Assembly (NCBI GenBank): GCA_015061955.1
Contig: SUVO01000013.1
Span: 25,314 to 89,313, forward strand
Length of the DNA stretch: 64,000 bases
Reading direction: 5' to 3'
DNA from: Verrucomicrobiaceae bacterium
Lineage (GTDB): Bacteria; Verrucomicrobiota; Verrucomicrobiia; Opitutales; Intestinicryptomonadaceae
Of this stretch, positions 16,805 through 26,363 are shown piece after piece. A program made the translations under genes and the position numbers. Under the pieces are notes generated by a model. The model searched no databases and was not told where the DNA came from. It worked only from the letters and a program-made list of their open reading frames with translations. Position 1 is the stretch's first letter; the number at the start of each line of letters is the position of its first letter.

Positions 16805-16845
16805 AACAAAAACGGGCGAGATGAAAATCTCGCCCTTGTTTGTGT
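16805..16845. terminator. bidirectional terminator between convergent genes
   Basis: GGGCGAGAT (16814-16822), loop GAAA, ATCTCGCCC (16827-16835): a perfect 9-bp stem with a GNRA-type loop, A-rich before and T-rich after. It serves both the HAD gene and the minus-strand oxidoreductase. Confidence 0.9.
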
Positions 16846-16855
16846 TTTAGGATAA

Positions 16856-18259
16856 TTATGAAATGAAGCCGTCTCTGTATTCGTAGAGCGATTTTACATA
16901 ACGAGTTGCATCGGCATTGCCAAGGCACGACATTGTTGTTGGGTCGTACTTGATTTTCTTGCCGTTTTGTGTCATTGCAATCAAGCCAAGTAAACACATT
17001 TCTGTGAAAGGCGCAGCGTAATCGAAATTTCCATTAGGCATTTTACCTTCTTTAGCCATTTTTACGAATTCCAAATGAGCGTTTAAAGGCGATACGGAAC
17101 GTTCAATTGTAGCTTCTGGGAATACATTTGCTTTCTTAAGTTCAACCATACGCTTGCGTGGATATACTGTCAAACGTGTGCCGTATTCGCTAACAGTGAG
17201 CGTTTCTTTTTCGCAAACAATTACAGTCATATCGCCATGTTTTTTGATGAAGTCTTCGTCAATTCTGCGAATGCTCTTAGGCTTGCGATAACCATCGTAC
17301 CAGTGATAGTAAATCTTGCCATTTTTACCACACGGATTGTCGAATTCAAATTCAATTGTTGAACCATATGGCCATGTGAAATCGTCTTGTGGATCGCACT
17401 GAGCAGAAACAGCAGTAGGGAAGCCCAAGTCGAATGCTGAGTATGGAACGTCCATAAAATGACAAGCCATATCGCCAATAGCACCACAACCAAAATCTTT
17501 TACACCACGCCAATCGTGAGGAATGAAAACCGAGCTATATGGTTGGTCAGGAGCTACGCCAAGCCAGAGTTTATAGTCGAGCGTATCAGGAATTTTTTCT
17601 GCTTTCTTCGGACGTACCATTGTCCCAACACCTTGTTTCCAGAAGCGTGCAGGGCGTGATGTCCAAGTATAGATTTCTTCTACCTTGCCCAAAATACCAG
17701 CTTGGTACCATTCCTTGATTGTACGCCAACCATCTGATGTGTGACCTTGGTTGCCCATTTGGGTAAATACTCCATACTTGTTTGCCAAACGTCGCATTTC
17801 TTTACATTCCCAAATTGTGCGTGCAAGAGGCTTTTGGCAGAATACGTGTTTACCTCGAGCCATTGCAAAAGCCGAAATTGGATAGTGCATATGGTCGGCA
17901 GTGCTTACAATAACGCCATCAATATCTTTGCCCATTTTATCGAGCATTACACGATAATCTTTAAAACGTGCTACTCCACGATAATTTGGTGTTTCTGAAA
18001 GCATTTTATAGCGAGGTGCAGCGCGCAAATCGTCTACATCACAGCCAGCAATTATTTCAGAATCATTAGTCTTTGAAAGATTATTTATGGCTTGTCCACC
18101 AATACCACCAACACCAACTAAAGCTACATTAAAACGTTCGTTTGCACCTTTAACTCGCTGAGTTGCACACGAAGGTAAAAACATTATTCCCCCAAGAAGC
18201 GATGCACTTTTTATGAAATCGCGACGCGTAATGTTCTGTTTTGTATTTTTCTTTTTCAT
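16856..18259 (-). CDS. Tat-exported Gfo/Idh/MocA-family oxidoreductase
   Basis: This 467-residue protein starts at the ATG at 18259, which gives a Tat signal (NITRRDFIKSASLLGG) with a possible lipobox (LPSC). The frame is open further upstream, but that sequence is not signal-like. A Rossmann NAD(P) motif follows (VALVGVGGIGGQAINNL), then DGVIVSTADHMHYPIS and the cofactor/substrate Lys motif HVFCQKPLARTIWE (family EKP-type). GAIGDMACHFMDVP is the second-domain motif. This secreted branch is expanded in Planctomycetes, Verrucomicrobia and Bacteroidetes and oxidises or rearranges sugars. A single gene, with an AT-rich upstream region (18260-18428) in which I saw no clear promoter. Confidence 0.88.
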   Translation of the reverse strand: MKKKNTKQNITRRDFIKSASLLGGIMFLPSCATQRVKGANERFNVALVGVGGIGGQAINNLSKTNDSEIIAGCDVDDLRAAPRYKMLSETPNYRGVARFKDYRVMLDKMGKDIDGVIVSTADHMHYPISAFAMARGKHVFCQKPLARTIWECKEMRRLANKYGVFTQMGNQGHTSDGWRTIKEWYQAGILGKVEEIYTWTSRPARFWKQGVGTMVRPKKAEKIPDTLDYKLWLGVAPDQPYSSVFIPHDWRGVKDFGCGAIGDMACHFMDVPYSAFDLGFPTAVSAQCDPQDDFTWPYGSTIEFEFDNPCGKNGKIYYHWYDGYRKPKSIRRIDEDFIKKHGDMTVIVCEKETLTVSEYGTRLTVYPRKRMVELKKANVFPEATIERSVSPLNAHLEFVKMAKEGKMPNGNFDYAAPFTEMCLLGLIAMTQNGKKIKYDPTTMSCLGNADATRYVKSLYEYRDGFIS

Positions 18260-18428
18260 ATTAATAAGTATTAGTTTTTTTTTTATTTTATAAAATAACC
18301 TTAAGTAAATACTTGTCTCCTTAAGAAAACGTAGATTTATCCTATAAAAAATTTCAGAAATTGGCAATAGATATTTTGGATATGTTTTTTTATATAGATA
18401 TGTTTTAGAAATGATAAAAAATGTGTTG

Positions 18429-19511
18429 TTATAAAATTAACATAGCATCGCCATACGAATAAAAATTGTATTTATGTTCTATTGCTTGGCGATAAATATC
18501 TTTAAGTAGCTCAATTCCATTTTCGCTTTCGGGGGTTAAAAATGTAGCAATTAAACACATCAAAGTTGAACGAGGTAAGTGGAAATTTGTTATCATTGCA
18601 TCAGCTGAAATAACACGTTGTGGTGGATAAACAAACAACGATGCTGTATCGATAACAGGCTTTGAAGTGTCGATTTGTTTGCCGATATTTTTTCGAGAAA
18701 AATCTTCAATAGCTCGCAACGATGTTGTACCAACAGCCAAGCGTGGAAGCAATTTGTTGTTGAGGGCTTCGAGTGTTGATGTTGGTATTTCGTACAATTC
18801 TCCGTGCATTTTGTGGTCTTCAATAACATCGGTTTTTAGTGGCTGAAAAGTTCCAATACCAACATGCAAAGTTAAGTTATTGAAAATATGCCCTTGAGCT
18901 TTTAAGTTTGTTATAAGTTCATCGGTGAAGTGAAGTCCGGCAGTTGGTGCAGCGGCAGCTACACGTTTTTGCGAATTTGCATAAATGGTCTCGTAGCGAG
19001 TGTTGTCGAAAGTTCTGTCGTAGTCGGGCGAATTTTGGTTGCGTCGGATATATGGTGGTAAAGGCACTACACCAATTTCTTCTGCCATTTCAACTGCATT
19101 GTTAAAGCGCGATGCTAATTTAAAATCAACAATGCAGTTTCCATTTTCAAGATGTTCTAAAACGGTTGCCGAAAACACATTTTCTACTCCAAATACTGCT
19201 CCGTTTTTTAAGCGTTTAGCAGGGCGTAGCATACAGTTCCATTTATTGTCTTCAATGGGCGTAAGCAATAGGCATTCAACGTTTGCACCAGTGTCTTTTT
19301 TTGCAAAAATTCTCGCCTTTAAAACAGACGCATCATTGCGAAAAAAATTGAATTTATGTGGTAAAAAAGTTGGTAATTCTTTGAAAATAGAATGTGTTAT
19401 TTTGTGTGTTTTTCTATCGAAAACTAATAATTTAGATTCGTCTCGTTTCTGAGCAGGAAATCGAGCTATGCGTTCTTCGGGAAGAATGTAATCTAAAACA
19501 GAACAGTCCAT
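18429..19511 (-). CDS. queA: S-adenosylmethionine:tRNA ribosyltransferase-isomerase
   Basis: This 360-residue protein has the family's opening DYILPEERIARFPAQKRDESKLLV and the motifs FFRNDASVLKARIFA, GANVECLLL, TAGLHFTDELI, LTLHVGIGTFQPL, MHGELYEIP and GTTSLRAIED, then a YPPQ-to-NFHLPRSTL ending. QueA transfers and isomerises the ribosyl group of SAM onto 7-aminomethyl-7-deazaguanine in tRNA, giving epoxyqueuosine at the wobble base of GUN anticodons. The usual FNNT of the family reads FRND. It is 3 bases after the sugar kinase gene, so both share a transcript. Confidence 0.95.
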   Translation of the reverse strand: MDCSVLDYILPEERIARFPAQKRDESKLLVFDRKTHKITHSIFKELPTFLPHKFNFFRNDASVLKARIFAKKDTGANVECLLLTPIEDNKWNCMLRPAKRLKNGAVFGVENVFSATVLEHLENGNCIVDFKLASRFNNAVEMAEEIGVVPLPPYIRRNQNSPDYDRTFDNTRYETIYANSQKRVAAAAPTAGLHFTDELITNLKAQGHIFNNLTLHVGIGTFQPLKTDVIEDHKMHGELYEIPTSTLEALNNKLLPRLAVGTTSLRAIEDFSRKNIGKQIDTSKPVIDTASLFVYPPQRVISADAMITNFHLPRSTLMCLIATFLTPESENGIELLKDIYRQAIEHKYNFYSYGDAMLIL

Positions 19512-19514
19512 AAT

Positions 19515-20438
19515 TTAAGAAATTTGTTTTAAAAGTTTTTTTGCACGCATTTCCGACCAATCGGAAGTTGCCGAAATTTCTGCACTGGCAGAGGCTCGGG
19601 CAATAGAAATTTTCAAAGCATTTTCGAGCGAAGATTTTTGAGTAATTTCGTATATAAGGCTTGCAAACATAGCATCGCCACAACCTGTTGCTGAAACTTC
19701 GCGTTCAATCTTTGGTGCGTTAACCGATACTATTTTGCCATTAAGCGATGCAAATATTTTCCCACTTGAATTGCTAACAATTATGTTTTTTACTTTAGAT
19801 TTGTTAGCTACATTTGATAATGTTTTTTCGGTTAAAGCTTTTTGTGTAAAGGTAGTTAAAAATTCTTTTTTATTTATTTTTAGCAAAAATAAATCTTCTT
19901 GAGCAAAATCGAGTAATGGTTGTGCGTAGGTATCAACACACAATAACAAATCTTTTTGTTTTGCTAATTTTACAATCTTACTTGTATTCGATTTTTTCCA
20001 GTTTGGAAAACTTCCACAGAAGGCAATTACATCGCCTTTTTTTGCGAGTTTTAAAATCTTGTTTATGGCTTGGTCGAAAGCGCTTGTTGGAACAGGAATA
20101 TCTGATCCTAAAAATGTTGTTTGTTTTTTGCTTTTTTGATTTTCGCAGACTAAACCAATTCGAGTTTCGCCTTCTATCTGAACAGCAATTGGGGTAGCGA
20201 ATTTTTTTTCTTTCATCCAGTGTAAGCAACGCTCGCCAGTAAATCCGGCTGGAAATACTATGGCATAGGGCTTTTGTTTTGAAAGTTTGAAAAATGCCTT
20301 TGCTACATTTATACCTTTTCCACCTACCTGAAACAACTCTTTTCCCTTAGCTCGAACAGTTTGAGCTTCTTTAGGGAAATCGAATGTTGCAGTAGTTTCG
20401 GCAAGTAAATTACCTGTTATTGTAAAGATGTTTAGCAT
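19515..20438 (-). CDS. PfkB-family sugar kinase (1-phosphofructokinase/tagatose-6-phosphate kinase type)
   Basis: This 307-residue ribokinase-fold protein has the PfkB first signature as QVGGKGINVAKAF, characteristic of the 1-phosphofructokinase/hexose-phosphate kinase branch. The second signature, with the catalytic Asp, reads SATGCGDAMFASLIYE (usual GxGD as GCGD). It would phosphorylate fructose-1-phosphate or a related sugar phosphate with ATP. No PTS gene is nearby, so the substrate is left open. It is transcribed with queA and divergently from glgA. Confidence 0.82.
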   Translation of the reverse strand: MLNIFTITGNLLAETTATFDFPKEAQTVRAKGKELFQVGGKGINVAKAFFKLSKQKPYAIVFPAGFTGERCLHWMKEKKFATPIAVQIEGETRIGLVCENQKSKKQTTFLGSDIPVPTSAFDQAINKILKLAKKGDVIAFCGSFPNWKKSNTSKIVKLAKQKDLLLCVDTYAQPLLDFAQEDLFLLKINKKEFLTTFTQKALTEKTLSNVANKSKVKNIIVSNSSGKIFASLNGKIVSVNAPKIEREVSATGCGDAMFASLIYEITQKSSLENALKISIARASASAEISATSDWSEMRAKKLLKQIS

Positions 20439-20495
20439 ATTTAAAATCGTGTCTTTTATGGTGTTGTTTTCAAGCTTAAAAATTGGCGATTTCTC

Positions 20496-20523
20496 TTGAC
20501 TTGCAGTTTTATCAAGATAGCAT
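20496..20523 (+). promoter_or_regulatory. possible sigma-70-type promoter for glgA
   Basis: TTGACT (20496-20501) and TAGCAT (20518-20523) are spaced 16 bases apart, about 44 bases before the glgA ATG. The -10 match is partial. Confidence 0.4.
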
Positions 20524-20566
20524 ATTGCTAAATTTATACACAGATATTACCCCTTTTATTAGATAT

Positions 20567-22036
20567 ATGAAAAAGAAAATATTGATGGTTTCGCCAGAGT
20601 GCGCACCTTTTTCTAAGGTAGGTGGACTGGCTGATATGGTTTCGTCGATTTCTAAGCAGTTTGCTGAAGATGGTTGCGAAGTTAAAATTTTTACACCTCT
20701 GTATTCGTCGATAAAGCGTCCAGATAACATGACAAAATATATGGACAATTTGTCGGTGCATATGGGGTTAGGTATAGAAGAATTTGCAGCAGTTTGGAAT
20801 GCTCCATTAGGCAAGGCTGAGGTTTATTTCTTAGAATTTAATCGCTATTACGATAGACCTGGAATTTATAATTTTAATTCTATTTCGTATGATGATAATG
20901 GTGGACGCTTTGCTTTTATGGCTCGTGCAGCGTTGGAATTTTGTTTGGCAACAGGTTGGTATCCAGATGTAATACATTGTCATGATTGGACAGCAGGTTT
21001 GATTCCAGTGTATCTGAATACTACATTGCGTCAGTCTCCATTAGGTAGAACAGCCACAGTGTTTACTATTCACAATTTGCAACATCAGGGCGTTTTCGAT
21101 AGAGGCGTTTTAGAGTACGCAGGGCTACCTCAGAGCGAGTTCCGTAGCGATTCGTGTGAATCGTATGGAGCGTTAAATATGATGAAAGGTGGTTTGTATA
21201 ATTGTACAAAGATTACAACTGTAAGCCCCACATACGCAAAAGAAATACAAACGCAAGAGTTCGGTTGTGGTCTTGATGGGTTGTTGCGTTTTAGAGCTGG
21301 TGATTTAATCGGTATTCTAAATGGCGTTGATACTCAAGAATGGAATCCAGCTACCGACAAACGCATTCCAGCAAATTATAGTGTCAAGAAAATGGCAGGT
21401 AAGGCCGAGTGTAAAAAAGCTCTGCAAGAAAAAGTAGGGTTAAATGTCGATGATAAAGTTCCATTGTTTGGTGTGGTTTCGCGCTTGTTCGACCAAAAAG
21501 GTCTTGATTTGCTTGCTCGTATTGTTCAGCCATTGGTTGATAATATGAATATTCAGTTGATGATTTTAGGCAATGGTGAAACTTGGCTTGAAGATTCTTT
21601 CAAAAATTTAACATCTGCAAATCCAGGCAAAGTGGCTTCGTTTATCGGCTTTAATGCTGATTTATCGCATTTGGTTGAAGCTGGTAGCGATTTCTTCTTG
21701 ATGCCAAGTCGTTTTGAGCCTTGTGGTTTGAATCAGATGTATTCAATGATTTATGGTACTTTACCAATCGTTCGTAGAACAGGTGGGTTGTCGGATACTG
21801 TTGAACAATACGTTGAAGGTAAGGGCGTTGGTACTGGCTTTGTATTTGATAACGCTACAGCCGATGCTCTCTATAATACAATAGGTTGGGCATGCTCAAC
21901 ATGGTACGACAGACCTAACGATATCACAAAAATGCGTAAAAATGCAATGTCTGCCGACTTTACTTGGAGCAATTCGGCTTTGCAGTACGATCAAGTTTAC
22001 GATTGGGCAATAGCTTCGCGTTCACTCGGTATGTAG
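20567..22036 (+). CDS. glgA: glycogen synthase (ADP-glucose type, GT5)
   Basis: This 489-residue protein has the GT5 opening KKILMVSPECAPFSKVGGLADMV (the KxGGL nucleotide-sugar motif), HCHDWTAGLIPVYL, FTIHNLQHQGVF and the C-terminal ligand motif MPSRFEPCGLNQMYSM with GTLPIVRRTGGLSDTV. It elongates alpha-1,4-glucan from ADP-glucose in the cytoplasm. The frame is open to a TTG at 20483, but the ATG at 20567 matches the family start. The downstream helicase gene begins 10 bases after the stop, an unusual pairing that may simply reflect co-transcription. Confidence 0.95.
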   Translation: MKKKILMVSPECAPFSKVGGLADMVSSISKQFAEDGCEVKIFTPLYSSIKRPDNMTKYMDNLSVHMGLGIEEFAAVWNAPLGKAEVYFLEFNRYYDRPGIYNFNSISYDDNGGRFAFMARAALEFCLATGWYPDVIHCHDWTAGLIPVYLNTTLRQSPLGRTATVFTIHNLQHQGVFDRGVLEYAGLPQSEFRSDSCESYGALNMMKGGLYNCTKITTVSPTYAKEIQTQEFGCGLDGLLRFRAGDLIGILNGVDTQEWNPATDKRIPANYSVKKMAGKAECKKALQEKVGLNVDDKVPLFGVVSRLFDQKGLDLLARIVQPLVDNMNIQLMILGNGETWLEDSFKNLTSANPGKVASFIGFNADLSHLVEAGSDFFLMPSRFEPCGLNQMYSMIYGTLPIVRRTGGLSDTVEQYVEGKGVGTGFVFDNATADALYNTIGWACSTWYDRPNDITKMRKNAMSADFTWSNSALQYDQVYDWAIASRSLGM

Positions 22037-22045
22037 TAATCCCTT

Positions 22046-24556
22046 ATGTCAGAACGTTCAGCAAAACGAAAATATCGCGAAAGCGAATTGCCTTTGTGGT
22101 TTCGCCGAGTCTCTAAAGACTGGGAAAAACACTTTCGCCAAGAAGAACTCGATTATGGAAGAGCTCTTTATAAAGCAGGGTGTATTCGCGAAGTCGAGCT
22201 GAACAAAACCGAAGCTTTTATTTCTGCACGCTTAGAAGATGGCTCGGAGCCATTCTGTATTATAGATTTTGAAGGCGACGAATTTATATATATTCCAACA
22301 ACTTCAGATGACTTTCTGTATGGTGCTTTAAAAGTTGCAGGCTTTTACGAAATTGAAGAATTTGTAATCGATAGAGTTGCCGAAACTGGAGCCGATTGCG
22401 ATATTGAAGAACGGGTAGAAGTTGCGCAAGTAGATAATAATAGTACTGAAGATTTTGTTAGTGAATCTGAATTGCCTCAAGCAAGCTTAGATGCAACACG
22501 GGTGTTAGCTTTGAATTTTTCGTCGCGTCGTAAAGGGCTTGTTTTTGAAGCTTTCTGGAAAGATAAACAGATAGATAAACGAATCAGAGCCTTTGGCGAT
22601 AAAGCTTTGCCCATAGAAGAGCTTTCTGAATCAGAAAGTGAACTTCTAATGCGTATGATAACTATGGCGCGCAAGGCTGGTTTTAAATTTGAAGATAATG
22701 TTTTTGTTCTTGATGAAATTCCCAAAATATCGGCTTTTTTGAAGTTGTCGTTAGGCAAGTGGAAAGAACTTTTTGTAATTCGCAAAGATAAACGTGTTGA
22801 TTTGTTGATGCTTGGTGAACGCAAAATAATGCTTTCGGCTCGTGCAAAATCGATTGATTCAGATACTGGAGATTTCGATATTGAATGGTTGCCAACTGTT
22901 GACGGTAAAGCTGTTAATAGCGAAGATATTTCAAAAATTTTCAACGGCAAAAGCTCTGTTCAAATTATTCCAGACTATGGTATTATAAGCATTTCAAACA
23001 AAGATTCTGCATTTGTTAAAAATGTTGAACGTGCCAGAAGTTATGGTTTTGCCGATGGTAAAATTCCTAAGTATATGCTTTTGGCTTTGTCTGCTTTTGG
23101 CGAAAATTTAATGCTTTCCGATGAGCTTCAAGGGTGGGTTGATACTTTACTTAAAAAGCCCGAAACTACCGATTTTTCGGCTATGGATTTTTTGCGTAAT
23201 TATCAAAAGAAAGCAATTCTTTGGGCTGTTAATTTATTTAAGCATGGTTGTAACGCAATGATTGCCGATGAAATGGGCTTGGGTAAAACTATTCAGACTT
23301 TAGGCATTTTTAGTTTGTTGAATGCTCAAAAAGATAGTGCTAAAAAGTTTTTAGTGGTGTGTCCTGCATCGGTTATTCCAGTGTGGGTTGCCGAGTGTAA
23401 TAAATTTTTTCCACATTTTAAAACTCAGGTTTTAAGCTCGAAAACAAAATCTATAAATAAAGATATTTTAATAGCCAGTTATACGCAGTTGCGTAGAAAT
23501 AAGGCTATGTTGGATAGCGTAAATTTTGAAGTAGCAGTTTTAGATGAAGCTCAGTTTATAAAAAATCCCGATTCAAAAACAACTGTTGCATGTTCGTCAA
23601 TTAAGGCAAAATATAAGTTGGCTTTAACTGGTACGCCAGTTGAAAATCGCCTGTTAGATATGTGGACATCGTTCCGTTGGTTAATGCCAGGGTTGATGGG
23701 TACAAGAAAGCGTTTTGAAGATATTGCGCAAAATTCTTCAAGCTCAATTAGTCTTATCAGAAAACAAATATCTCCATTTGTTTTGCGTAGATTAAAATCG
23801 GAAGTGGCTCGCGAATTGCCCGAAAAAATCTATATTGATTTGTTGTGTCCGATGTCGGATTTTCAGAAGTCGGAATACAATTCGTTGCTTGAAAAAACTC
23901 GTATGGAGTTGGAAGATTCGCAAGAAGATGAATCTACACGCAGATTTACAGTGTTGTCGTTGTTGACTCGTTTGCGTCAGGCGTGTTGCGATGCACGTTT
24001 GTTGCCTTGGGTTGATTCTGATAATTGCGTTGAAGATGGTGGTAAGATTTCTGTGTTGGCAGACAGAGTTCAAGAATTGCTTTTAAGTGGTAAAAAAGTT
24101 TTAATTTTTAGTCAATTTACAAAGTTTCTTACTTTAATCGAAAATAGTTTGCTCAAGTTTGTTGATGCCGAAAAAATATTCCGTTTAACAGGTAGTACTC
24201 GGGATAGATCTAAACCTGTTGATATGTTCCAAAATGCTAAAGAGGGCGTTGTAATGCTTGTAAGTTTGCGTGCTGGTGGAACGGGTATTACACTTACAAA
24301 TGCAGATTATGTGTTTCTTGCCGATCCGTGGTGGAATCCTGCTGTTGAAGACCAAGCTATCGACCGAGTACATCGCATTGGTCGAAGAGGTGATGTTTTT
24401 GTGTATAGATTGGTTTCGGAAGGTAGTGTTGAAGACCGTGTACGTCAGTTGCAAGTCCAGAAAAAAGGTATGTTTAATCAGCTATTGGGCGAGTTAAAAG
24501 ACGTATCTAACGAAGGTAAGTTTATCGAGACTGTAAAAGATATCTTATCAAAATAG
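22046..24556 (+). CDS. SNF2/RapA-type DEAD-like helicase
   Basis: This 836-residue protein has an N-terminal ~380-residue region without a clear zinc-binding SWIM motif, then a full SNF2 motor: DEMGLGKTIQTLGIF (motif I, about residue 409), VVCPASVIPVWVAE, VAVLDEAQFIKNPDSKT (DEAQ box), LTGTPVENRLLDMWTSFRWL (motif III), and the second lobe with LIFSQFTKFLTLI, LRAGGTGITLTNADYVF, DPWWNPAVEDQAIDRVHRIG and a final VYRLVSEGSVEDRV. Bacterial members are ATP-driven DNA or nucleoprotein translocases with poorly known roles, RapA recycling of RNA polymerase being one. No restriction or defence genes adjoin it, so I do not call it a defence helicase. Confidence 0.9.
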   Translation: MSERSAKRKYRESELPLWFRRVSKDWEKHFRQEELDYGRALYKAGCIREVELNKTEAFISARLEDGSEPFCIIDFEGDEFIYIPTTSDDFLYGALKVAGFYEIEEFVIDRVAETGADCDIEERVEVAQVDNNSTEDFVSESELPQASLDATRVLALNFSSRRKGLVFEAFWKDKQIDKRIRAFGDKALPIEELSESESELLMRMITMARKAGFKFEDNVFVLDEIPKISAFLKLSLGKWKELFVIRKDKRVDLLMLGERKIMLSARAKSIDSDTGDFDIEWLPTVDGKAVNSEDISKIFNGKSSVQIIPDYGIISISNKDSAFVKNVERARSYGFADGKIPKYMLLALSAFGENLMLSDELQGWVDTLLKKPETTDFSAMDFLRNYQKKAILWAVNLFKHGCNAMIADEMGLGKTIQTLGIFSLLNAQKDSAKKFLVVCPASVIPVWVAECNKFFPHFKTQVLSSKTKSINKDILIASYTQLRRNKAMLDSVNFEVAVLDEAQFIKNPDSKTTVACSSIKAKYKLALTGTPVENRLLDMWTSFRWLMPGLMGTRKRFEDIAQNSSSSISLIRKQISPFVLRRLKSEVARELPEKIYIDLLCPMSDFQKSEYNSLLEKTRMELEDSQEDESTRRFTVLSLLTRLRQACCDARLLPWVDSDNCVEDGGKISVLADRVQELLLSGKKVLIFSQFTKFLTLIENSLLKFVDAEKIFRLTGSTRDRSKPVDMFQNAKEGVVMLVSLRAGGTGITLTNADYVFLADPWWNPAVEDQAIDRVHRIGRRGDVFVYRLVSEGSVEDRVRQLQVQKKGMFNQLLGELKDVSNEGKFIETVKDILSK

Positions 24557-24688
24557 TATCTTTTTAAGCTTTTTGTTTTTGTGTAGCATAATTTCTGGCT
24601 TTTTTTAATAAAAAAGTGGTTAAAATGTCAGAAAAATGTTGATTGATTTATTTTTGTTGGCAATATTGTCCAAGATTAGATTTTTATT

Positions 24689-25867
24689 ATGAATAGATTA
24701 TCTTCTTGGGCAAATAATATTTCAGAATCGCCAACGCTTATAGTTGATGCAAAGGCAAAAAAACTTAAGGCTGAAGGCAAAGACGTTTGTGGCTTCGGTG
24801 CAGGTGAACCTGACTTCGATACTCCTGATTTTATCAAACGTGCATGTAAAGAAGCTATCGATGCAGGCAGAACAAAATACATAGCGTCTTCGGGCTTGCC
24901 AGAATTGCGCGAAGCTTTGGCAGATATGTATATGAATCGCAAAGGGCTTAAAAATTTGAAAGCCTCGAATATCGTAGTAAGCCCTGGTGGTAAATACAGT
25001 TGCTATTTGGCAATTATGGCTGTTGTAAGCCCTGGCGACGAAGTAATTATTCCAGCTCCATATTGGGTAAGTTATCCAGAAATGGTTAAGCTTGCTGGTG
25101 GTAAACCTGTGATTGTAAAAGCTGGAGATGATACCGATTTTAAAATTAGCGTTGAGCAATTAAAAGAAGCTTGTACCGAAAAAACAAAACTCATTATTTT
25201 GAATTCGCCATCAAATCCAACTGGCTCGGTTTATTCTAAAGAAGAGCTCGAAGAAATAATGAAGTTTGTTGTGGAAAAGAATTTGTTGGTTATGAGCGAT
25301 GAAATATATTCGTTCTTAACTTACGATGGTTTTGTTTCGTGCAGTCCGGCATCAATATCGGAAGAGGCATGGCAACACTCAATAGTGGTATCGGGGTTCA
25401 GTAAGGCTTATTCTATGACAGGCTGGCGCTTGGGTACGCTCACTGCACCTGACGATATAGCAAAAGCTGTTGCAAATCTTCAAAGCCAGACAACAAGTAA
25501 TGCAACAAGCTTTGCACAATTTGGAGCATTGGCTGCGTTGCAAAATCCTGTTGAGGCAAAAGCTGCGTTAGATGCAATGCTCAAGGTTTTCGACAAACGT
25601 CGATTGATGTTGTGGGAAGGTTTGAATGCTATCGATGGCGTAAGTTGTCGCAGAGCAAAAGGGGCGTTTTATTTGTTCCCAAATATTTCAAAGTTTGGTA
25701 TGTCGAGTTCAGATTTTTGTGCAAAGCTTTTGGAAGAAGAATTGGTTGCGATTGTTCCTGGTGTTGCATTTGGTGCCGATGAAAACATACGCTTTAGCTA
25801 TGCTGTTGCCGATTCTACAATTGAAAAAGGTTTAGAGCGTATGGCTCGCTTTTGTTCAAAATTATAA
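24689..25867 (+). CDS. class I aspartate aminotransferase
   Basis: This 392-residue PLP enzyme of fold type I has the family landmarks [87 protein letters not shown], the PLP-Lys motif [17 protein letters not shown] and ENIRFSYA. It resembles the aspartate/prephenate aminotransferase branch (AspB type), moving the amino group between aspartate and 2-oxoglutarate. Its stop codon overlaps the start of tsaE (TAATG), so the two genes are translationally coupled. Confidence 0.92.
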   Translation: MNRLSSWANNISESPTLIVDAKAKKLKAEGKDVCGFGAGEPDFDTPDFIKRACKEAIDAGRTKYIASSGLPELREALADMYMNRKGLKNLKASNIVVSPGGKYSCYLAIMAVVSPGDEVIIPAPYWVSYPEMVKLAGGKPVIVKAGDDTDFKISVEQLKEACTEKTKLIILNSPSNPTGSVYSKEELEEIMKFVVEKNLLVMSDEIYSFLTYDGFVSCSPASISEEAWQHSIVVSGFSKAYSMTGWRLGTLTAPDDIAKAVANLQSQTTSNATSFAQFGALAALQNPVEAKAALDAMLKVFDKRRLMLWEGLNAIDGVSCRRAKGAFYLFPNISKFGMSSSDFCAKLLEEELVAIVPGVAFGADENIRFSYAVADSTIEKGLERMARFCSKL

Positions 25868-26301
25868 TGGCAGACATTTTTGAAAAATTACGCAATGGCG
25901 TTGTTTGTCAAGATTTAGAGCAAACCTACGCAGTTGCAAAAGAACTTGCAAGCACAATCGGTAATGATTGTGCTTTGGCGCTTTCAGGCGACTTAGGTAC
26001 AGGTAAAACTGCATTTGTAAAAGGCTTGGCGTTGGCTTTGGGTATAGAACAAACAGTAAAAAGTCCGTCGTTTAATATTTGTTGTGTTTATAATATCCCC
26101 GATGGTAGAACGTTGGTGCATATAGATGCTTATCGTTTTAATGATGGTTCGCAGTTTGAAGATTTGCTAATTGAAGAAATTGCACCAGAGCCCCGAGTTG
26201 TGTGCGTAGAATGGGCTGAAATTGTAAAAGATTATTTTGAGCCAGATTATTGGTTGCACTTCGATATTGTAGATGGTGCCCATACAATAAAACTTGCTTA
26301 A
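25867..26301 (+). CDS. tsaE: tRNA threonylcarbamoyladenosine biosynthesis ATPase TsaE
   Basis: This 144-residue protein has a P-loop (ALSGDLGTGKTAFVKGLA), then VKSPSFNICCVYNI and LVHIDAYRFNDGSQFEDL, all in the TsaE order, and VVCVEWAEIV near the end. It is the ATPase that resets the TsaB-TsaD complex in t6A synthesis. The ATG at 25867 overlaps the aminotransferase stop as TAATG; the longer frame from 25852 is inside that gene. TsaB is encoded in this window at 2483-3130. Confidence 0.92.
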   Translation: MADIFEKLRNGVVCQDLEQTYAVAKELASTIGNDCALALSGDLGTGKTAFVKGLALALGIEQTVKSPSFNICCVYNIPDGRTLVHIDAYRFNDGSQFEDLLIEEIAPEPRVVCVEWAEIVKDYFEPDYWLHFDIVDGAHTIKLA

Positions 26302-26314
26302 TTACATTAATACA

Positions 26315-26352
26315 AAAACGCCCACTCAAAAAATTGAATGGGCGTTTTATTT
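26315..26352. terminator. bidirectional terminator between tsaE and uup
   Basis: AAAACGCCCA (26315-26324) pairs perfectly with TGGGCGTTTT (26339-26348), with a partly paired interior. A-runs and T-runs on both sides suit both converging transcripts. Confidence 0.85.
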
Positions 26353-26363
26353 TGATGATATTA

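Noticed and set aside
22046..24556. Treating the SNF2 helicase as part of a defence island
   Set aside because: Neighbours are glgA and an aminotransferase; no methylase, nuclease or other defence partner is adjacent.
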